From NCBI GenBank assembly GCA_025056155.1, contig JANWWL010000005.1, positions 248,001 through 312,000 of the forward strand: a stretch of DNA of 64,000 bases, given 5' to 3'. A program made the position numbers and the translations under genes. The notes under the pieces are model-generated. The model did not search any database, was not told the DNA's origin, and saw only the letters and a list, made by a program, of their open reading frames with translations. How positions within the stretch are numbered: the stretch's first letter is position 1; the number at the start of each line of letters is the position of its first letter. Shown here in pieces: positions 44,202-54,023 of this stretch. Source of the stretch: Sphingomonadaceae bacterium. GTDB taxonomy: Bacteria > Pseudomonadota > Alphaproteobacteria > Sphingomonadales > Sphingomonadaceae.

Positions 44202-45410
44202 TCAGATCACGCCATCGCGCTCCAGCTCGGCCAGCTCGGTTCCCGATAGCCCCAGAAGACCGCGGAACACCTCGGCGTTGAAGGCGCCGAGCGGCGGGCC
44301 CGCCCAGCGCACGTCACCCGGCGTTTCCGACAGCTTCGGCACCGGGGCCTGCATCCACAGGTTGGGGAACTCGGGGTGGGCCACGGCCACGAGCGCGTCG
44401 CGCGCGGCGAAATGGGGGTCGGCCAGCATGTCGGGCACGCGATAGAGCCGCCCGGCCGGCACGTCCGCCGCCTCAAGGCGGGCCAGCACCTCGGCCATCG
44501 GGCGGGGCCGCGTCCAGGCCGCGATCCGCAGGTCGAGTTCGCTCCGGTGGGCCGCGCGGGCGGCGTGGCTCTCGAAGCGGGGATCGCGCGCGAGTTCCGG
44601 CGCCCCCATCGCCTGGGCCAGGCGCGCGAACTCGGCATCCTGCTCGGCCTCGATCAGCACCTCGCCGTCGGCGCAGGGGTAAAGGTTCGCCGGCGCGACA
44701 CCCGGCCAGGCGGCGCCCCCACGCTGCCGGACGATCCCTGCCTCCGTGTACTCGGGCACGGCCGAGCCCAGGAGCGCCAGCACGGCTTCGAAGACGGCGG
44801 CGTCCACCACCTGCCCCTCGCCGGTGCGCTGGCGGTGGTGCAGGGCCATGAGGGTGCCAAGACCAGCGAACAGGCCCACCAGCGCATCGCCCAGCGCGAC
44901 CCCCGCCCCAACCGGCGGGCGATCGGGCCATCCCATGAGGGCGCGCAGGCCGCCCATCGCTTCTCCGATGGCGCCCGACGACGGCCGCCCGGCATAGGGG
45001 CCCGTCTGCCCGAAGCCCGAGATGCGCACGAACACGAGCGCGGGGTTTTCGGCACGCAGCCGCTCCCACCCCAGCCCCCAACGCTCGAACGTGCCGGGGC
45101 GAAAGTTCTCGATGAGGACATCCGACCGGCGCAGCAGCCGACACAGCAGTTCCCGGCCCCTGGGGTGCGACAGCTCGAGGGTGACCGTCTTCTTGTTGCG
45201 GGCGAGCACGGAAAACCAAAGGGGTTTGCCCTGGCCCCAACGGCGCATGGGATCGCCGCCCGGTGGGCCGTGGCGCCGCGCCGGGGGTTCGATCTTGATG
45301 ACCTCCGCCCCATGGTCGGCCAACAGCTGGCCGCAGAAGGGGCCGGCGACCAGGCTGCCCGTCTCGATGACGCGCAAGCCTTCGAGCGCCCCCACGCCCC
45401 CACCCTTCAC
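44202..45410 (-). CDS. CaiB/BaiF-family (class III) CoA-transferase-like protein, catalytic Asp apparently absent
   Basis: A 402-residue protein of the family that swaps CoA between acids. It has LEGLRVIETGSLVAGPFCGQLLADHGAEVIKIE, RNKKTVTLEL, DVLIENFRPGTFERWGLG and ISGFGQTGPYAGRP. The next stretch, SSGAIGEAMGGL (residues 144-155), aligns with the family motif FDAIAQAMGGL, whose Asp is the covalent catalyst; here that place is Gly146. The rest (GDALVGLFAGLGTLMALHHRQRTGEGQVVD) is normal. GTG 45410 overlaps the KefB-like stop. It may be a variant enzyme, a racemase-like member or a non-catalytic protein; the substrate is unknown. Confidence 0.85.
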   Translation of the reverse strand: MKGGGVGALEGLRVIETGSLVAGPFCGQLLADHGAEVIKIEPPARRHGPPGGDPMRRWGQGKPLWFSVLARNKKTVTLELSHPRGRELLCRLLRRSDVLIENFRPGTFERWGLGWERLRAENPALVFVRISGFGQTGPYAGRPSSGAIGEAMGGLRALMGWPDRPPVGAGVALGDALVGLFAGLGTLMALHHRQRTGEGQVVDAAVFEAVLALLGSAVPEYTEAGIVRQRGGAAWPGVAPANLYPCADGEVLIEAEQDAEFARLAQAMGAPELARDPRFESHAARAAHRSELDLRIAAWTRPRPMAEVLARLEAADVPAGRLYRVPDMLADPHFAARDALVAVAHPEFPNLWMQAPVPKLSETPGDVRWAGPPLGAFNAEVFRGLLGLSGTELAELERDGVI

Positions 45411-47245
45411 GTCCGGCCCACGGGCTCGGCTTCGGGCGGCGCCAGTTCGGCCGGGATTTCGCCCAACGCCGTCTCGGGTGCCGCGGGCTGCCAGGCATGG
45501 CCGGGGCGGAAAATGGTGTGGTGGCCGGCCATCAGGTCGCCGCTCGCCAGCTGCAGCGCCAGCCGCTCGGCGTCGCGGCGCACGTATTCGCGGGCGATGG
45601 CCTCGATCGTGGCCTCGGGCGTGCCCAGCTCGCGCAACACGACCCGGCCCATCTCGATGCCGGAATGGAACAGCTCGCGCACCACCAGGTCGAAGCCCGC
45701 GGCCAGCATGCGCAGGGCGTGCACGCGATCGTGGACGCGCACCACGATCCGCAAGTGCGGGAAGGCGAGCCGCACCGGCTCGAGGAGCGCCGGATCCCAC
45801 GAGCCGCCGCCCGTCGTGACCACCAGCAGGCGCGCATGATCGGCCCCGGCCGCGCGCAGCACTTCGGGTCGGAAGCCGTCGCCGTACCACACGCGCCAGC
45901 CGAAGCGGCGCGACAGCTCGATCTGTTCGGGCCGCCGGTCGATCAGCACCACGTCCACCCCACGGGCGTGCAGCATCTGCGTCACGATCTGCCCGAACCG
46001 GCCGTAGCCCACCACGATTACCGTGCCGCCCGCGCCATCGGGCGGTTCGAGCGCGGTGGCCCCTTGCGGTTCGACCTCGGGCTCGGGCGCGAGGCGCCGC
46101 ACCAGCGCCAGGATGAGCAGGGTGAGCACCATCGACAGCGAGACGACCGCCCCGAACAACGAGGCCGCCTCGGGCGCGAGCAGCAGGCCGGCGACGGCCG
46201 CCTTGAACAGCACGAAGGCGAACTCGCCCCCCTGCGCCAGCAAGAGCCCCAGGCGCCACGCCCGAGGCCAGGGCATGCCGACACCCCGGCCCAGGACGGT
46301 CACCACCAGGAACTTAAGGCCCATCAGCATCGTCACCAGGGCCAGCACGCGGTCCGGTTCTCGCCATAGGATCGACAGGTCGAGCCCCATGCCCACCGAG
46401 ATGAAGAACAGGCCCAACAGCAGCCCGCGGAAGGGTTCGATGTCGGCCTCGACCTCGTGCCGCCAGGGGCTGTCCGCCAGCATGACGCCCGCGATGAAGG
46501 CGCCGAGCGCCATCGAAAGCCCGAAGCTCGCCATCAGAAGGCTCGCGCCCAAGACGGCCAACAGGGCGCCGATCACGAACACCTCGCGGGTGCCAACCCG
46601 CGCGAGCAGACGGAAGGCCGGGTTGAGCAGGAAGCGCCCCACGAGCGATAGCCCGGCAATGGCGGCCAGCGACGACAGGGCGAGGGAAAGTCCCGTAGGC
46701 GCGTCCGGGTCGGGGACGCGCGACAGGGCCGAGGTCACGATCAGTAGCGGGACGATGGCGATGTCCTGCAACAAGAGGGTTGAGAAGGCACGTTCGCCCA
46801 CGGGCGTGTTGAGCTCGCCCCGCTCCTTGAGCAGGCCCACGACGAGGGCGGTGGACGAGAGCGACAAGGCCAGCCCCAGGAGCAGGGCCGCCTGCCACGT
46901 GAAGGCGGTGGCGAGCACGAGCGCCCCCCACAGCACGAGACCGCAGGCAAGGAGCTGCAGTGTGCCGAAGCCGAAGATCTCGCGCCGCAGCTGCCACAGG
47001 CGCGCTGGCCTAAGCTCAAGGCCGATCACGAACAGCAGCAGCACCACGCCAAAGTCGGCGAGGCCCGAGATGGCCTCGGGCCGTTCGACCAGCTTCAGGC
47101 CGAACGGGCCGATGAGCGCGCCGGCCGCAAGATACCCCAGCACCGCCCCCAGCCCCAGGCGGGCGAACAAGGGCACCACGACTGCCGCGGCCCCGAGATA
47201 GATGACCGCTTCGTTGAGGACTTCGGTGGGCGCGCCGACCGCCAC
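45407..47245 (-). CDS. KefB/KefC-type monovalent cation:proton antiporter with TrkA-N domain
   Basis: The 612-residue product has about 12 membrane helices of the CPA2 family (LGLGAVLGYLAAGALIGP, FGVVLLLFVIGLELRP, LALSLSSTALVVGLL, LLQDIAIVPLLI, SFGLSMALGAFIAGVMLAD, FRGLLLGLFFISVGMGLDL, LAQGGEFAFVLFKAA). A cytoplasmic Rossmann domain begins VIVVGYGRFGQIVTQML. The paired acidic QDIAIVP motif is typical of potassium efflux systems. Glutathione-gated KefC is a possible homologue, but no ancillary KefF/KefG gene is nearby. GTG start; stop overlaps the CoA-transferase gene. Confidence 0.92.
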   Translation of the reverse strand: MAVGAPTEVLNEAVIYLGAAAVVVPLFARLGLGAVLGYLAAGALIGPFGLKLVERPEAISGLADFGVVLLLFVIGLELRPARLWQLRREIFGFGTLQLLACGLVLWGALVLATAFTWQAALLLGLALSLSSTALVVGLLKERGELNTPVGERAFSTLLLQDIAIVPLLIVTSALSRVPDPDAPTGLSLALSSLAAIAGLSLVGRFLLNPAFRLLARVGTREVFVIGALLAVLGASLLMASFGLSMALGAFIAGVMLADSPWRHEVEADIEPFRGLLLGLFFISVGMGLDLSILWREPDRVLALVTMLMGLKFLVVTVLGRGVGMPWPRAWRLGLLLAQGGEFAFVLFKAAVAGLLLAPEAASLFGAVVSLSMVLTLLILALVRRLAPEPEVEPQGATALEPPDGAGGTVIVVGYGRFGQIVTQMLHARGVDVVLIDRRPEQIELSRRFGWRVWYGDGFRPEVLRAAGADHARLLVVTTGGGSWDPALLEPVRLAFPHLRIVVRVHDRVHALRMLAAGFDLVVRELFHSGIEMGRVVLRELGTPEATIEAIAREYVRRDAERLALQLASGDLMAGHHTIFRPGHAWQPAAPETALGEIPAELAPPEAEPVGRT

Positions 47246-47248
47246 GGC

Positions 47249-47698
47249 TCAGGCCGCCTGGCGGGCGGCGGCCAGTTCGGCGGCCTCGGCCGCAGCGGCG
47301 AAGGCCAGAAGGATCGAGCCGTGGCGTGCCGGATGGGCGCGGGCGGGGGCGAAGAGCTCGAGGTCGGGAAACCGCGTGTCGACGTCCGCCGGCAGCGCCG
47401 CGCCCTCCTTCAGGAACGCCCGAAGTGCGGCGTGCGCCCGCCCCAGCGCCACCGCATCCAGGCCCAGGATCCCCGCCCCCAGGATCGCGGCCGCGGCCTG
47501 GCCCAGCGCGCAGGCCCGAACCTCCTGCCCGAAGCGCACCACCCGCCCCGCCGCGTCGAGGTCGATGTCGACGGTGACCCGGCTGCCGCACACGGGTGAG
47601 ACCTTGGTCGCACTCGCCATGGGCGCTTCCAGGCGCTGGCCATGGGGAATGGCCGCCGCCAGCCGCAGGATGCGCATGTTGTAGAGCGCGAGATCCAC
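47249..47698 (-). CDS. NifU/IscU-like iron-sulfur scaffold family protein
   Basis: A 149-residue protein of the short IscU/NifU N-terminal family common in alphaproteobacteria. It keeps two cysteines in the right context (SPVCGSRVTVDI and VRACALGQAAAAIL), but the third scaffold cysteine region reads PARHGSILLAF, with no Cys. Most alphaproteobacterial members of this subgroup also lack it, so it may not hold a cluster in the classical way. The first 15 residues (LALYNMRILRLAAAIP) are family-typical, and the start is GTG 47698. It sits between cysS and the antiporter gene; the reason is not evident. Confidence 0.8.
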   Translation of the reverse strand: MDLALYNMRILRLAAAIPHGQRLEAPMASATKVSPVCGSRVTVDIDLDAAGRVVRFGQEVRACALGQAAAAILGAGILGLDAVALGRAHAALRAFLKEGAALPADVDTRFPDLELFAPARAHPARHGSILLAFAAAAEAAELAAARQAA

Positions 47699-47743
47699 CG
47701 TTCGACTATGGGGGCCGGCCGCGCGAAGGGGAAGGCCCGCGCA

Positions 47744-49024
47744 TCAGGCGCGGCGCCAGGTGACCGATCCGTCGCGCCCCACCTCGAGCCGGATGCCCTG
47801 GCGGGCCAGTCGGTCGCGGATGGCATCGGCGGTCGCCCAGTCCCGCGCCGCGCGCGCCGCGCGATAGGCCTCGAGATCGGCGGCCGGGGCGTCGATGCCG
47901 CGCCGGAACCAATCGGGATCGGCCAGCAGGCCCAGCACCGGCGCGCCGTCGGGCAGGGCGGTGAGAGCCGCCGGCGTGTTGAGGTCGTCCAGCAGGGCGG
48001 GCGACGGCCCGGCCGCCCCCGGCCCCTTCCGGTACAGGCGGTCGAGGCTCGCTCGGGACTGTTCCAGCAGCCGATCCGACCAGAGGAGCGGCTGGCGGTA
48101 GTGGGCCGACAGCAGGGCGTAGCGGATCGCCTCCCCCGGCCAGCCGGCTTCGAGAAGTTCGCGCACCGTCACGATGTTGCCGAGGCTCTTCGACATCTTG
48201 GCCTCGCCCATCGCGAGGAAGCCGTTGTGCACCCAGAAGCGGGCCAGCGCCGCGCCGCCATGGGCGCACCGGCTCTGTGCGCATTCGTTCTCGTGGTGCG
48301 GGAAGACCAGGTCGATGCCCCCGCCGTGGATGTCGATTGTCTCCTCGTCCAGCACCGCGCGGATCATGGCCGAGCATTCGATGTGCCAGCCCGGCCGGCC
48401 GCGGCCCCAGGGGCTGTCCCACCCCGGCTGATCGGGGCGCGAGGGCTTCCACAGCACGAAGTCGGCCGGCCCGCGCTTGAAGGGCGCCACCTCCACGCGC
48501 GCACCCGCCACCATCTCGTCCAACGGCCGGCCCGACAGCGCGCCATAGGCGGGATCCTTCGCCACCTCGAACAGCACGTGGCCCTGGGCGACGTAGGCCA
48601 CCCCACGCGCGATGAGCGCCTCGATCATGGCGATCATGCCGCAGGGCCCCGCCACGTGCTCGGTCGCTCGCGGCGTGAAGGTGGGTTCGAGGCAGCCCAG
48701 GGCCGCCATGTCGGCGCGGTAGGCGGCCTCGAACTCGGCGGCCACCGCCTGGGGCGCGCGATTCTCAGCCACGGCGCGGGCCATGATCTTGTCGTCGATG
48801 TCGGTGAAGTTGCGAGCGTAGCGCACGCGCTCGGGCCCGTAGAGATGGCGCAGCAGGCGGAAGAGCACGTCGAACACGACAGCTGAGCGGGCGTTGCCGA
48901 CGTGCGCCCGATCGTAGACCGTGGGCCCGCAGACGTAGAGGGTGATCGGCCGGCCCGGCCGGGGGGCGAAGGGCTCCTTGCGGCGCGTGGCCGTGTTCCA
49001 GAGGACGAGCGCCGGTTCGCTCAC
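47744..49024 (-). CDS. cysS: Cysteinyl-tRNA synthetase
   Basis: A 426-residue class I synthetase. The HIGH-type motif is HVGN (residues 41-44 in [12 protein letters not shown]), and KMSKS is intact in [10 protein letters not shown]. Zinc ligands are suggested by VCGPTV, HIECSAM and [18 protein letters not shown] and [14 protein letters not shown] are diagnostic. The anticodon end is slightly short compared with the 460-residue E. coli enzyme. GTG 49024 overlaps the cvpA stop. The gene is essential. Confidence 0.97.
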   Translation of the reverse strand: MSEPALVLWNTATRRKEPFAPRPGRPITLYVCGPTVYDRAHVGNARSAVVFDVLFRLLRHLYGPERVRYARNFTDIDDKIMARAVAENRAPQAVAAEFEAAYRADMAALGCLEPTFTPRATEHVAGPCGMIAMIEALIARGVAYVAQGHVLFEVAKDPAYGALSGRPLDEMVAGARVEVAPFKRGPADFVLWKPSRPDQPGWDSPWGRGRPGWHIECSAMIRAVLDEETIDIHGGGIDLVFPHHENECAQSRCAHGGAALARFWVHNGFLAMGEAKMSKSLGNIVTVRELLEAGWPGEAIRYALLSAHYRQPLLWSDRLLEQSRASLDRLYRKGPGAAGPSPALLDDLNTPAALTALPDGAPVLGLLADPDWFRRGIDAPAADLEAYRAARAARDWATADAIRDRLARQGIRLEVGRDGSVTWRRA

Positions 49025-49683
49025 AGCTCGATGGCCTCGCCCTTGGCGATCAACTCCTCGAGCTTGCGGTTGTCCTCGGGCGGATAGCCGGGCTCGGGGA
49101 GCGGCGCGGCGTCGGGGGCGGCGAACGGCCCCCCGAAGGGCCCGATGGGCGGATGGCCTTCGGGCAGCGCGGGCAGCTGAGGCTCGGTCGCCTCCTCGAG
49201 CCAATGGACGAGCTGGCGACCCGCGTAGTCGAGGAAAGGCGCCGACACGCTCGTCATCAGCCAGTCGGGCGAGCGCCGACCGGGCTCGAAGAAGCCCGTC
49301 GTGAAGCGCAGGGTCATGAACACCACGGTCGCCAGCAGGAGCCCCTTGAGCGCGCCGAAGGCTCCGCCGGCCAGCCGGTCGAGCGGGCCCACCGTGCTGG
49401 CGCGGGCGGCCCGGCCCGCGAAGGCCGCCACCAGGCGGCCCGCCAGCAGCGCGCCAAAGAACAGGCACAGGAAGGCCAGGACGGCGGCCGAAGCCTCGCC
49501 CCCCGTGCGCGGCTCGAGCCAGCGGGTGACGGGCTCGTGGAACAAGCGCACGGCGAGCGCCGCCGCCACCCAGGCCGCGAGCGACAACGTCTCGGCCACC
49601 AGACCGCGGGCCACGCCGATGGCCAGGAACAGGCCCACGATCGCCAGCACCACCCAGTCGAAGCCCGTCAGCGTGTCGAGCAC
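49021..49683 (-). CDS. cvpA: CvpA-family membrane protein
   Basis: A 220-residue inner-membrane protein with four predicted helices: [53 protein letters not shown] and [17 protein letters not shown]. It matches the CvpA family (colicin V production and envelope-stress protein). A basic/alanine stretch ([10 protein letters not shown]) precedes helix 4. The C-terminus is proline-rich with an acidic end. GTG 49683 was chosen because it opens the first helix; ATG 49758 would extend it into the radA gene. It is followed by cysS with an overlapping stop/start. Confidence 0.9.
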   Translation of the reverse strand: MLDTLTGFDWVVLAIVGLFLAIGVARGLVAETLSLAAWVAAALAVRLFHEPVTRWLEPRTGGEASAAVLAFLCLFFGALLAGRLVAAFAGRAARASTVGPLDRLAGGAFGALKGLLLATVVFMTLRFTTGFFEPGRRSPDWLMTSVSAPFLDYAGRQLVHWLEEATEPQLPALPEGHPPIGPFGGPFAAPDAAPLPEPGYPPEDNRKLEELIAKGEAIEL

Positions 49684-49714
49684 GAGCCGCCCGTAGACCC
49701 CGCCCGGCGCGGGC

Positions 49715-51073
49715 TCAACGCCCCCGCGACCGCCCGATCCGCCGCACCAGGTCGGCAAGAGTGGCCATGGCCTCGATGCGCAGGCCGGTGGTGTCCGCGA
49801 TCTCGGGTGGGGTGAAGGCCAAGGTGAAGCCCAGGCGCGCGGCCTCCTTCAGCCGCAGGTCGGCGTGGGGGACCCGCCGCACCTCGCCCGACAGGGCGAC
49901 CTCGCCGAAGGCCACGGCGCCGGCCGGCAGGGGGACGTCCGACCGGGCCGACAGCAGGGCGGCGGCCACGGCGAGATCGGCCGCCGGCTCGCCCACGCGC
50001 AGGCCCCCGGCGACGCCCAGGTAGACTTCGTGCGCCCCGAAGCCCACTCCGGCGCGGGCTTCGAGCACGGCGAGCAGCATCGACAGCCGCCCCGCATCCC
50101 AGCCCACCACCGCCCGCCGTGGCGTGGCCCCGGTGGGCACGGGCACGGTCAGCGCCTCGATCTCGACCAGGAGCGGGCGCGTGCCTTCGAGGGCCGGGAA
50201 CACCACCGCGCCCGGCACCGGTCGCTCGTGCCGGGCCAGGAACAGGGCCGACGGGTTGCCCACCTCTTCGAGCCCCTGCGGCCCCATGGCGAACACGCCG
50301 ATCTCGTCGGTGGCGCCGAACCGGTTCTTGGCCGCGCGCAGGATGCGGAAGGCGTGCGTGCGCTCGCCCTCGAAGGAGAGCACCACGTCCACCATGTGCT
50401 CGAGCACCCGGGGGCCAGCGAGCTGGCCGTCCTTGGTCACGTGGCCCACCAGCACGAGGGCCGCGCCGCTCGTCTTGGCATGGCCGATGAGCGCGAAGGC
50501 CGACTCGCGCACCTGCCCCACCGTGCCGGGCGCTCCCTCCTGCGTGTCGACGTGCATGGTCTGGATCGAATCGACCACGAGCAGGTCGAGGGCCGGCCGT
50601 TCCGCCAGTGCGGCCAGCACCTCGCGCACGGCCGTCGCGGCCGCCAGTTCGACCGGGGCGTCGGCCAGCCCCAGGCGCCGGGCGCGCAGCTGCACCTGGG
50701 CCACCGACTCCTCGCCCGAGACATAGGCCACGCGCCGGCCCTGGCGCGCCAGGCGGGCCGCGACCTGCAACAGCAGGGTGGACTTGCCGATGCCGGGATC
50801 GCCTCCCAGGAGCACGGCCGAGCCCGGCACCAGCCCGCCGCCCAAGGTCCGGTCGAACTCGCCAAGGCCGGTCGCCAGGCGGCCGGGCAGGGCGACGGCC
50901 TCGGCCAACGAGCGGAAGGCCGGGGGGGCGTCGGCCGCGCGCCGCGCATGGGGCCTGGGCCGCGTTTCGGGCCGCAGGCTGTTCCAGGCCCCGCAGTCCG
51001 GGCACTGGCCCAGCCAGCGAGGCTGGACGGCCCCGCAGGCCTGGCAGACGTAGCGAAGCCGCGGGCGCGCCAT
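49715..51073 (-). CDS. radA: DNA repair protein RadA
   Basis: A 452-residue RecA-like branch-migration helicase. The N-terminal zinc ribbon has CQACGAVQPRWLGQCPDCGAWNS. Also present are the Walker A GGDPGIGKSTLLLQ, the Walker B region LLVVDSIQTM, the RadA-specific KNRFG motif and a Lon-protease-like C-terminal domain (DLAVAAALLSARSDVPLP, GEVALSGEVRRV). It processes recombination intermediates with RecA. radA-cvpA-cysS is a familiar alphaproteobacterial cluster. Confidence 0.96.
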   Translation of the reverse strand: MARPRLRYVCQACGAVQPRWLGQCPDCGAWNSLRPETRPRPHARRAADAPPAFRSLAEAVALPGRLATGLGEFDRTLGGGLVPGSAVLLGGDPGIGKSTLLLQVAARLARQGRRVAYVSGEESVAQVQLRARRLGLADAPVELAAATAVREVLAALAERPALDLLVVDSIQTMHVDTQEGAPGTVGQVRESAFALIGHAKTSGAALVLVGHVTKDGQLAGPRVLEHMVDVVLSFEGERTHAFRILRAAKNRFGATDEIGVFAMGPQGLEEVGNPSALFLARHERPVPGAVVFPALEGTRPLLVEIEALTVPVPTGATPRRAVVGWDAGRLSMLLAVLEARAGVGFGAHEVYLGVAGGLRVGEPAADLAVAAALLSARSDVPLPAGAVAFGEVALSGEVRRVPHADLRLKEAARLGFTLAFTPPEIADTTGLRIEAMATLADLVRRIGRSRGR

Positions 51074-51152
51074 CGACCCCAGCTTAAGGGGTGGAGCGCA
51101 CCCAAGGGAATCCGCCCCTTCCGTCGCCGCCGTTTCCCGCTACCAGACGGCC

Positions 51153-51587
51153 ATGCTGCAGCGATCGGCCTTCGTGCTGGGCTGGCTGGGCCTCGTGCCG
51201 GCGGTGATAGCGGCTCTGGTCGTGTTCCTCGGGCCCCCCGCCTGGCGCGAGCTCGCCTTCCGCGGCGGAGCGCTCTATGCCGGCCTCATCCTCTCGTTCC
51301 TGGGCGGGGCCTGGTGGGGGCTTGCCACCCGCGCACGGCCCGAACGCGCGGGCGCGTTGTTCACCGTGGCCGTGGCCCCCACGCTGGCGGCGACCGCGTT
51401 GCTCCTGCTGATGACCCCCATGGGGCTCGTGCTGATGGGCCTCGTGATCGCGGCGACGGTGCTGGTCGACGCCACGCTGGTGGGCGAGGGGCTCACGCCC
51501 GCCAACTGGCTGCGGCTGCGCGTGCCGCTGTCGCTGGGCCTGGGCGCGGCGACGATCGCCCTGGGGGTCGCAGCCATGCTGGGTTGA
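51153..51587 (+). CDS. DUF3429-family membrane protein
   Basis: A 144-residue protein with five hydrophobic helices. Diagnostic features of DUF3429 are AFVLGWLGLVPAVIAAL near the start and GALYAGLILSFLGGAWWGLATR, a glycine/tryptophan helix. The family has no known function. It stands alone, divergent from radA by 79 bases. ATG 51153 opens the first helix. Confidence 0.85.
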   Translation: MLQRSAFVLGWLGLVPAVIAALVVFLGPPAWRELAFRGGALYAGLILSFLGGAWWGLATRARPERAGALFTVAVAPTLAATALLLLMTPMGLVLMGLVIAATVLVDATLVGEGLTPANWLRLRVPLSLGLGAATIALGVAAMLG

Positions 51588-51766
51588 CGGGCATGGCCGC
51601 AAGGCGCCTGCCCGGGCATGTCACGCGGGTCTCCTGCCCCAAGGCCGCGTGACCGGGGCCCGGCCGCCCGTGCACCGCAGGCGGGCCGCCCGACCTCCGG
51701 TCGGCGGGACCCCCAGGGCCGTCGCCCCGCTTGCCTCCGAGGGGGCGCAACTCCATTCGGACGGGG

Positions 51767-52492
51767 GTGACGACGCCGGTTGAACGACCCCTCGCGGCGC
51801 TGGCCGGCCGGCCGGTGGTGGCGCTGCTGTCCGGCGGGCTCGACAGCGCGGTCGCCACCGCCATGGCCATGCAGGCCGGCGCGCACATGACCGCCCTGTC
51901 GGTCGACTACGGCCAGCGCCACGCACGCGAGCTCGAGGCCGCCCGGGCCCTGGCCCGCGCACTCCGGCTCGACCGGCACGTCGTCGTCCCCCTCGACCTG
52001 CGGGCCATCGGCGGCTCGGCCCTCACGGCCGATATCGCCGTGCCCAAGGAGGGACCGTCGCCCGGCATCCCCCCCACCTACGTGCCCGCGCGCAACACCC
52101 TGTTCCTGTCCCTGGCGCTGGCGCTTGCCGAAGCGACGGGTGCGCAGGATCTCCTGATCGGGGTCAACGCACTCGACTACTCGGGCTACCCCGACTGCCG
52201 GCCGGCGTTCGTGGAAGCCTTCGAGCGACTGGCGGGGCTCGCCACGCGGGCGGGTGTGGAGGGCACGGCCCGCTTTCGCGTCCACGCTCCCCTGCTGCAT
52301 CTCAACAAGGCCCAGATCGTAAGCCAAGGGATCGCGGCGGGTCTCGACCTCGGGCTCACCTGGTCCTGCTATGACCCGACGCCCGACGGCCGGCACTGCG
52401 GCCTGTGCGACTCCTGCCGACTGCGCCGAAAAGGCTTCCTCGAGGCCGGCGTACCCGACCCCACCGACTACGCGCGATGCCCTACGCCGTGA
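51767..52492 (+). CDS. queC: 7-cyano-7-deazaguanine synthase QueC
   Basis: QueC turns 7-carboxy-7-deazaguanine into preQ0 for queuosine. The 241-residue product has the PP-loop SGGLDSA (residues 22-28), [35 protein letters not shown] and four zinc-binding cysteines near the C-terminus ([19 protein letters not shown]). GTG 51767 was chosen because the upstream open frame is arginine-rich and not conserved. queE overlaps its end by 16 bases; queD is not in the window. No preQ1 riboswitch was recognised in the 179-base leader. Confidence 0.94.
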   Translation: MTTPVERPLAALAGRPVVALLSGGLDSAVATAMAMQAGAHMTALSVDYGQRHARELEAARALARALRLDRHVVVPLDLRAIGGSALTADIAVPKEGPSPGIPPTYVPARNTLFLSLALALAEATGAQDLLIGVNALDYSGYPDCRPAFVEAFERLAGLATRAGVEGTARFRVHAPLLHLNKAQIVSQGIAAGLDLGLTWSCYDPTPDGRHCGLCDSCRLRRKGFLEAGVPDPTDYARCPTP

Positions 52493-53106
52493 AGGAAATC
52501 TTCCTCACCCTGCAGGGGGAAGGAGTGCAGGCCGGCCGTCGGGCCGTCTTCCTCCGCTTCGCAGGCTGCAACCTGTGGAGCGGGCGCGCGGAGGACCGAG
52601 CGACATCGGCATGCCGGTTCTGCGACACGGACTTCGTGGGCACCGACGGGCCGGGTGGCGGTCGCTTCGCCCAAGCCGAGGCGCTGGCCCAGGCGGTGGC
52701 GCGCTGCTGGGGCCCGGCGGCCGACCATCGGCTCGTCGTGGCGACCGGGGGAGAGCCCCTCCTCCAGCTCGACCCGCCGCTCGTGGACGCGCTGCACGCG
52801 CGGGGCTTCGCGATCGCCGTCGAGACCAACGGCACGCGCCCGGCCCCGCCCGGCCTCGACTGGATCACGGTCAGCCCCAAGGCCGGTACCGAGGTCGTCC
52901 AGCGCTCGGGCGATGAACTCAAGGTGGTCTGGCCGCAGCCGCTCGACCTCGAGGCACTCGAGGCCTGGGACTTCCGGCATTTCCTGCTGCAGCCCATGGA
53001 CGGCCCTGAGCGGGCGGCACACACCGCCGAGGCGGTGCGACTGTGCCTTGCCCGACCGCGCTGGCGCCTGTCCCTGCAGGCCCACAAGTATCTCGGCCTG
53101 CCCTAG
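52477..53106 (+). CDS. queE: 7-carboxy-7-deazaguanine synthase QueE (radical SAM)
   Basis: A 209-residue radical SAM enzyme that makes 7-carboxy-7-deazaguanine from carboxytetrahydropterin. It starts [30 protein letters not shown]. The iron-sulfur cysteines are spaced Cys-x14-Cys-x2-Cys, the longer QueE form rather than Cx3Cx2[22 protein letters not shown] and DELKVVWPQ follow the usual order. ATG 52477 lies inside queC, and the stop shares CTAG with rpoH on the other strand. Confidence 0.94.
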   Translation: MPYAVKEIFLTLQGEGVQAGRRAVFLRFAGCNLWSGRAEDRATSACRFCDTDFVGTDGPGGGRFAQAEALAQAVARCWGPAADHRLVVATGGEPLLQLDPPLVDALHARGFAIAVETNGTRPAPPGLDWITVSPKAGTEVVQRSGDELKVVWPQPLDLEALEAWDFRHFLLQPMDGPERAAHTAEAVRLCLARPRWRLSLQAHKYLGLP

Positions 53107-53999
53107 GCCTCGACGAGCCGGCGCTCCCGGGACAGGCGCATCATCTCCTTCTGCAGCTTCTCGAAGGCGCGCACCTCGATCTGGCGGATCCGTTCGCGGC
53201 TCACGCCGTATTCCTTCGACAGCTCCTCGAGCGTCTGGGGCTCGTCCACCAGCCGGCGCTGGGTCAGGATGTGCCGCTCCCGGTCGGACAGGGTCATGAG
53301 CGCTTCGCGCAGCAGGTCGTGGCGGATGTCCGCCTCTTGCGCTTCGGCGATCAGCTCGTCCTGCGGCGGTGACTCGTCGACGAGCCAGTCCTGCCACTCG
53401 CCCTCCCCATCGTCGCGCAACGGCGCGTTGAGGCTCGTGTCACCGCCCTTCAGCATGCGGCGGTTCATCGAGACGACCTCGTCCTCCGACACGCCGAGGT
53501 CGGCCGCGATCTTCTTCACGTCCTCGGGGCGCAGGTCGCCGTCGTCGATGGCGGCGATCTTGCCCTTCAGCCGCCGCAGGTTGAAGAACAGCTTCTTCTG
53601 GGCAGCCGTGGTGCCGATCTTCACCAGGCTCCACGAGCGCAGGATGTATTCCTGAATGGCGGCCTTGATCCACCACATGGCGTAGGTGGCCAGGCGAAAG
53701 CCGCGGTCGGGCTCGAACTTGCGCACCCCCTGCATCAGGCCGATGTTTCCTTCGGCAATCAGCTCCGACAGCGGCAGGCCGTAGCCACGATACCCCATCG
53801 CGATCTTGGCCACGAGCCGGAGGTGCGAGGTGACGAGCTTCGCCGCCGCTTCGGGATCCTGATGCTCCTGCCAGCGCTTGGCCAGCATGTACTCTTCCTC
53901 GGGCTCGAGGATCGGAAACTTGCGGATCTCGGCCAGGTAGCGGTTCAGCGAAACGTCGGGCCCCAGGGCGGGAATCGACTGGGGCAGGTTGGTCGACAT
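53103..53999 (-). CDS. rpoH: RNA polymerase sigma-32 (heat-shock) factor
   Basis: A 298-residue group 3 sigma factor. Region 2 has LVTSHLRLVAKIAMGYRGYGLPLSELIAEGNIGLMQGVRKFEPDRGFRLATYAMWWIKAAIQ, the RpoH box QKKLFFNLRRLKGKI, and region 4 has ERHILTQRRLVDEPQTLEELSKEYGVSRERIRQIE. The RpoH box distinguishes it from RpoD. A strong AGGAGG lies seven bases before the ATG. It directs heat-shock genes. It follows rluD by 24 bases, a conserved alphaproteobacterial pair. Confidence 0.96.
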   Translation of the reverse strand: MSTNLPQSIPALGPDVSLNRYLAEIRKFPILEPEEEYMLAKRWQEHQDPEAAAKLVTSHLRLVAKIAMGYRGYGLPLSELIAEGNIGLMQGVRKFEPDRGFRLATYAMWWIKAAIQEYILRSWSLVKIGTTAAQKKLFFNLRRLKGKIAAIDDGDLRPEDVKKIAADLGVSEDEVVSMNRRMLKGGDTSLNAPLRDDGEGEWQDWLVDESPPQDELIAEAQEADIRHDLLREALMTLSDRERHILTQRRLVDEPQTLEELSKEYGVSRERIRQIEVRAFEKLQKEMMRLSRERRLVEA

Positions 54000-54023
54000 G
54001 GGAACCCCTCCTGGCGCCCGGAC

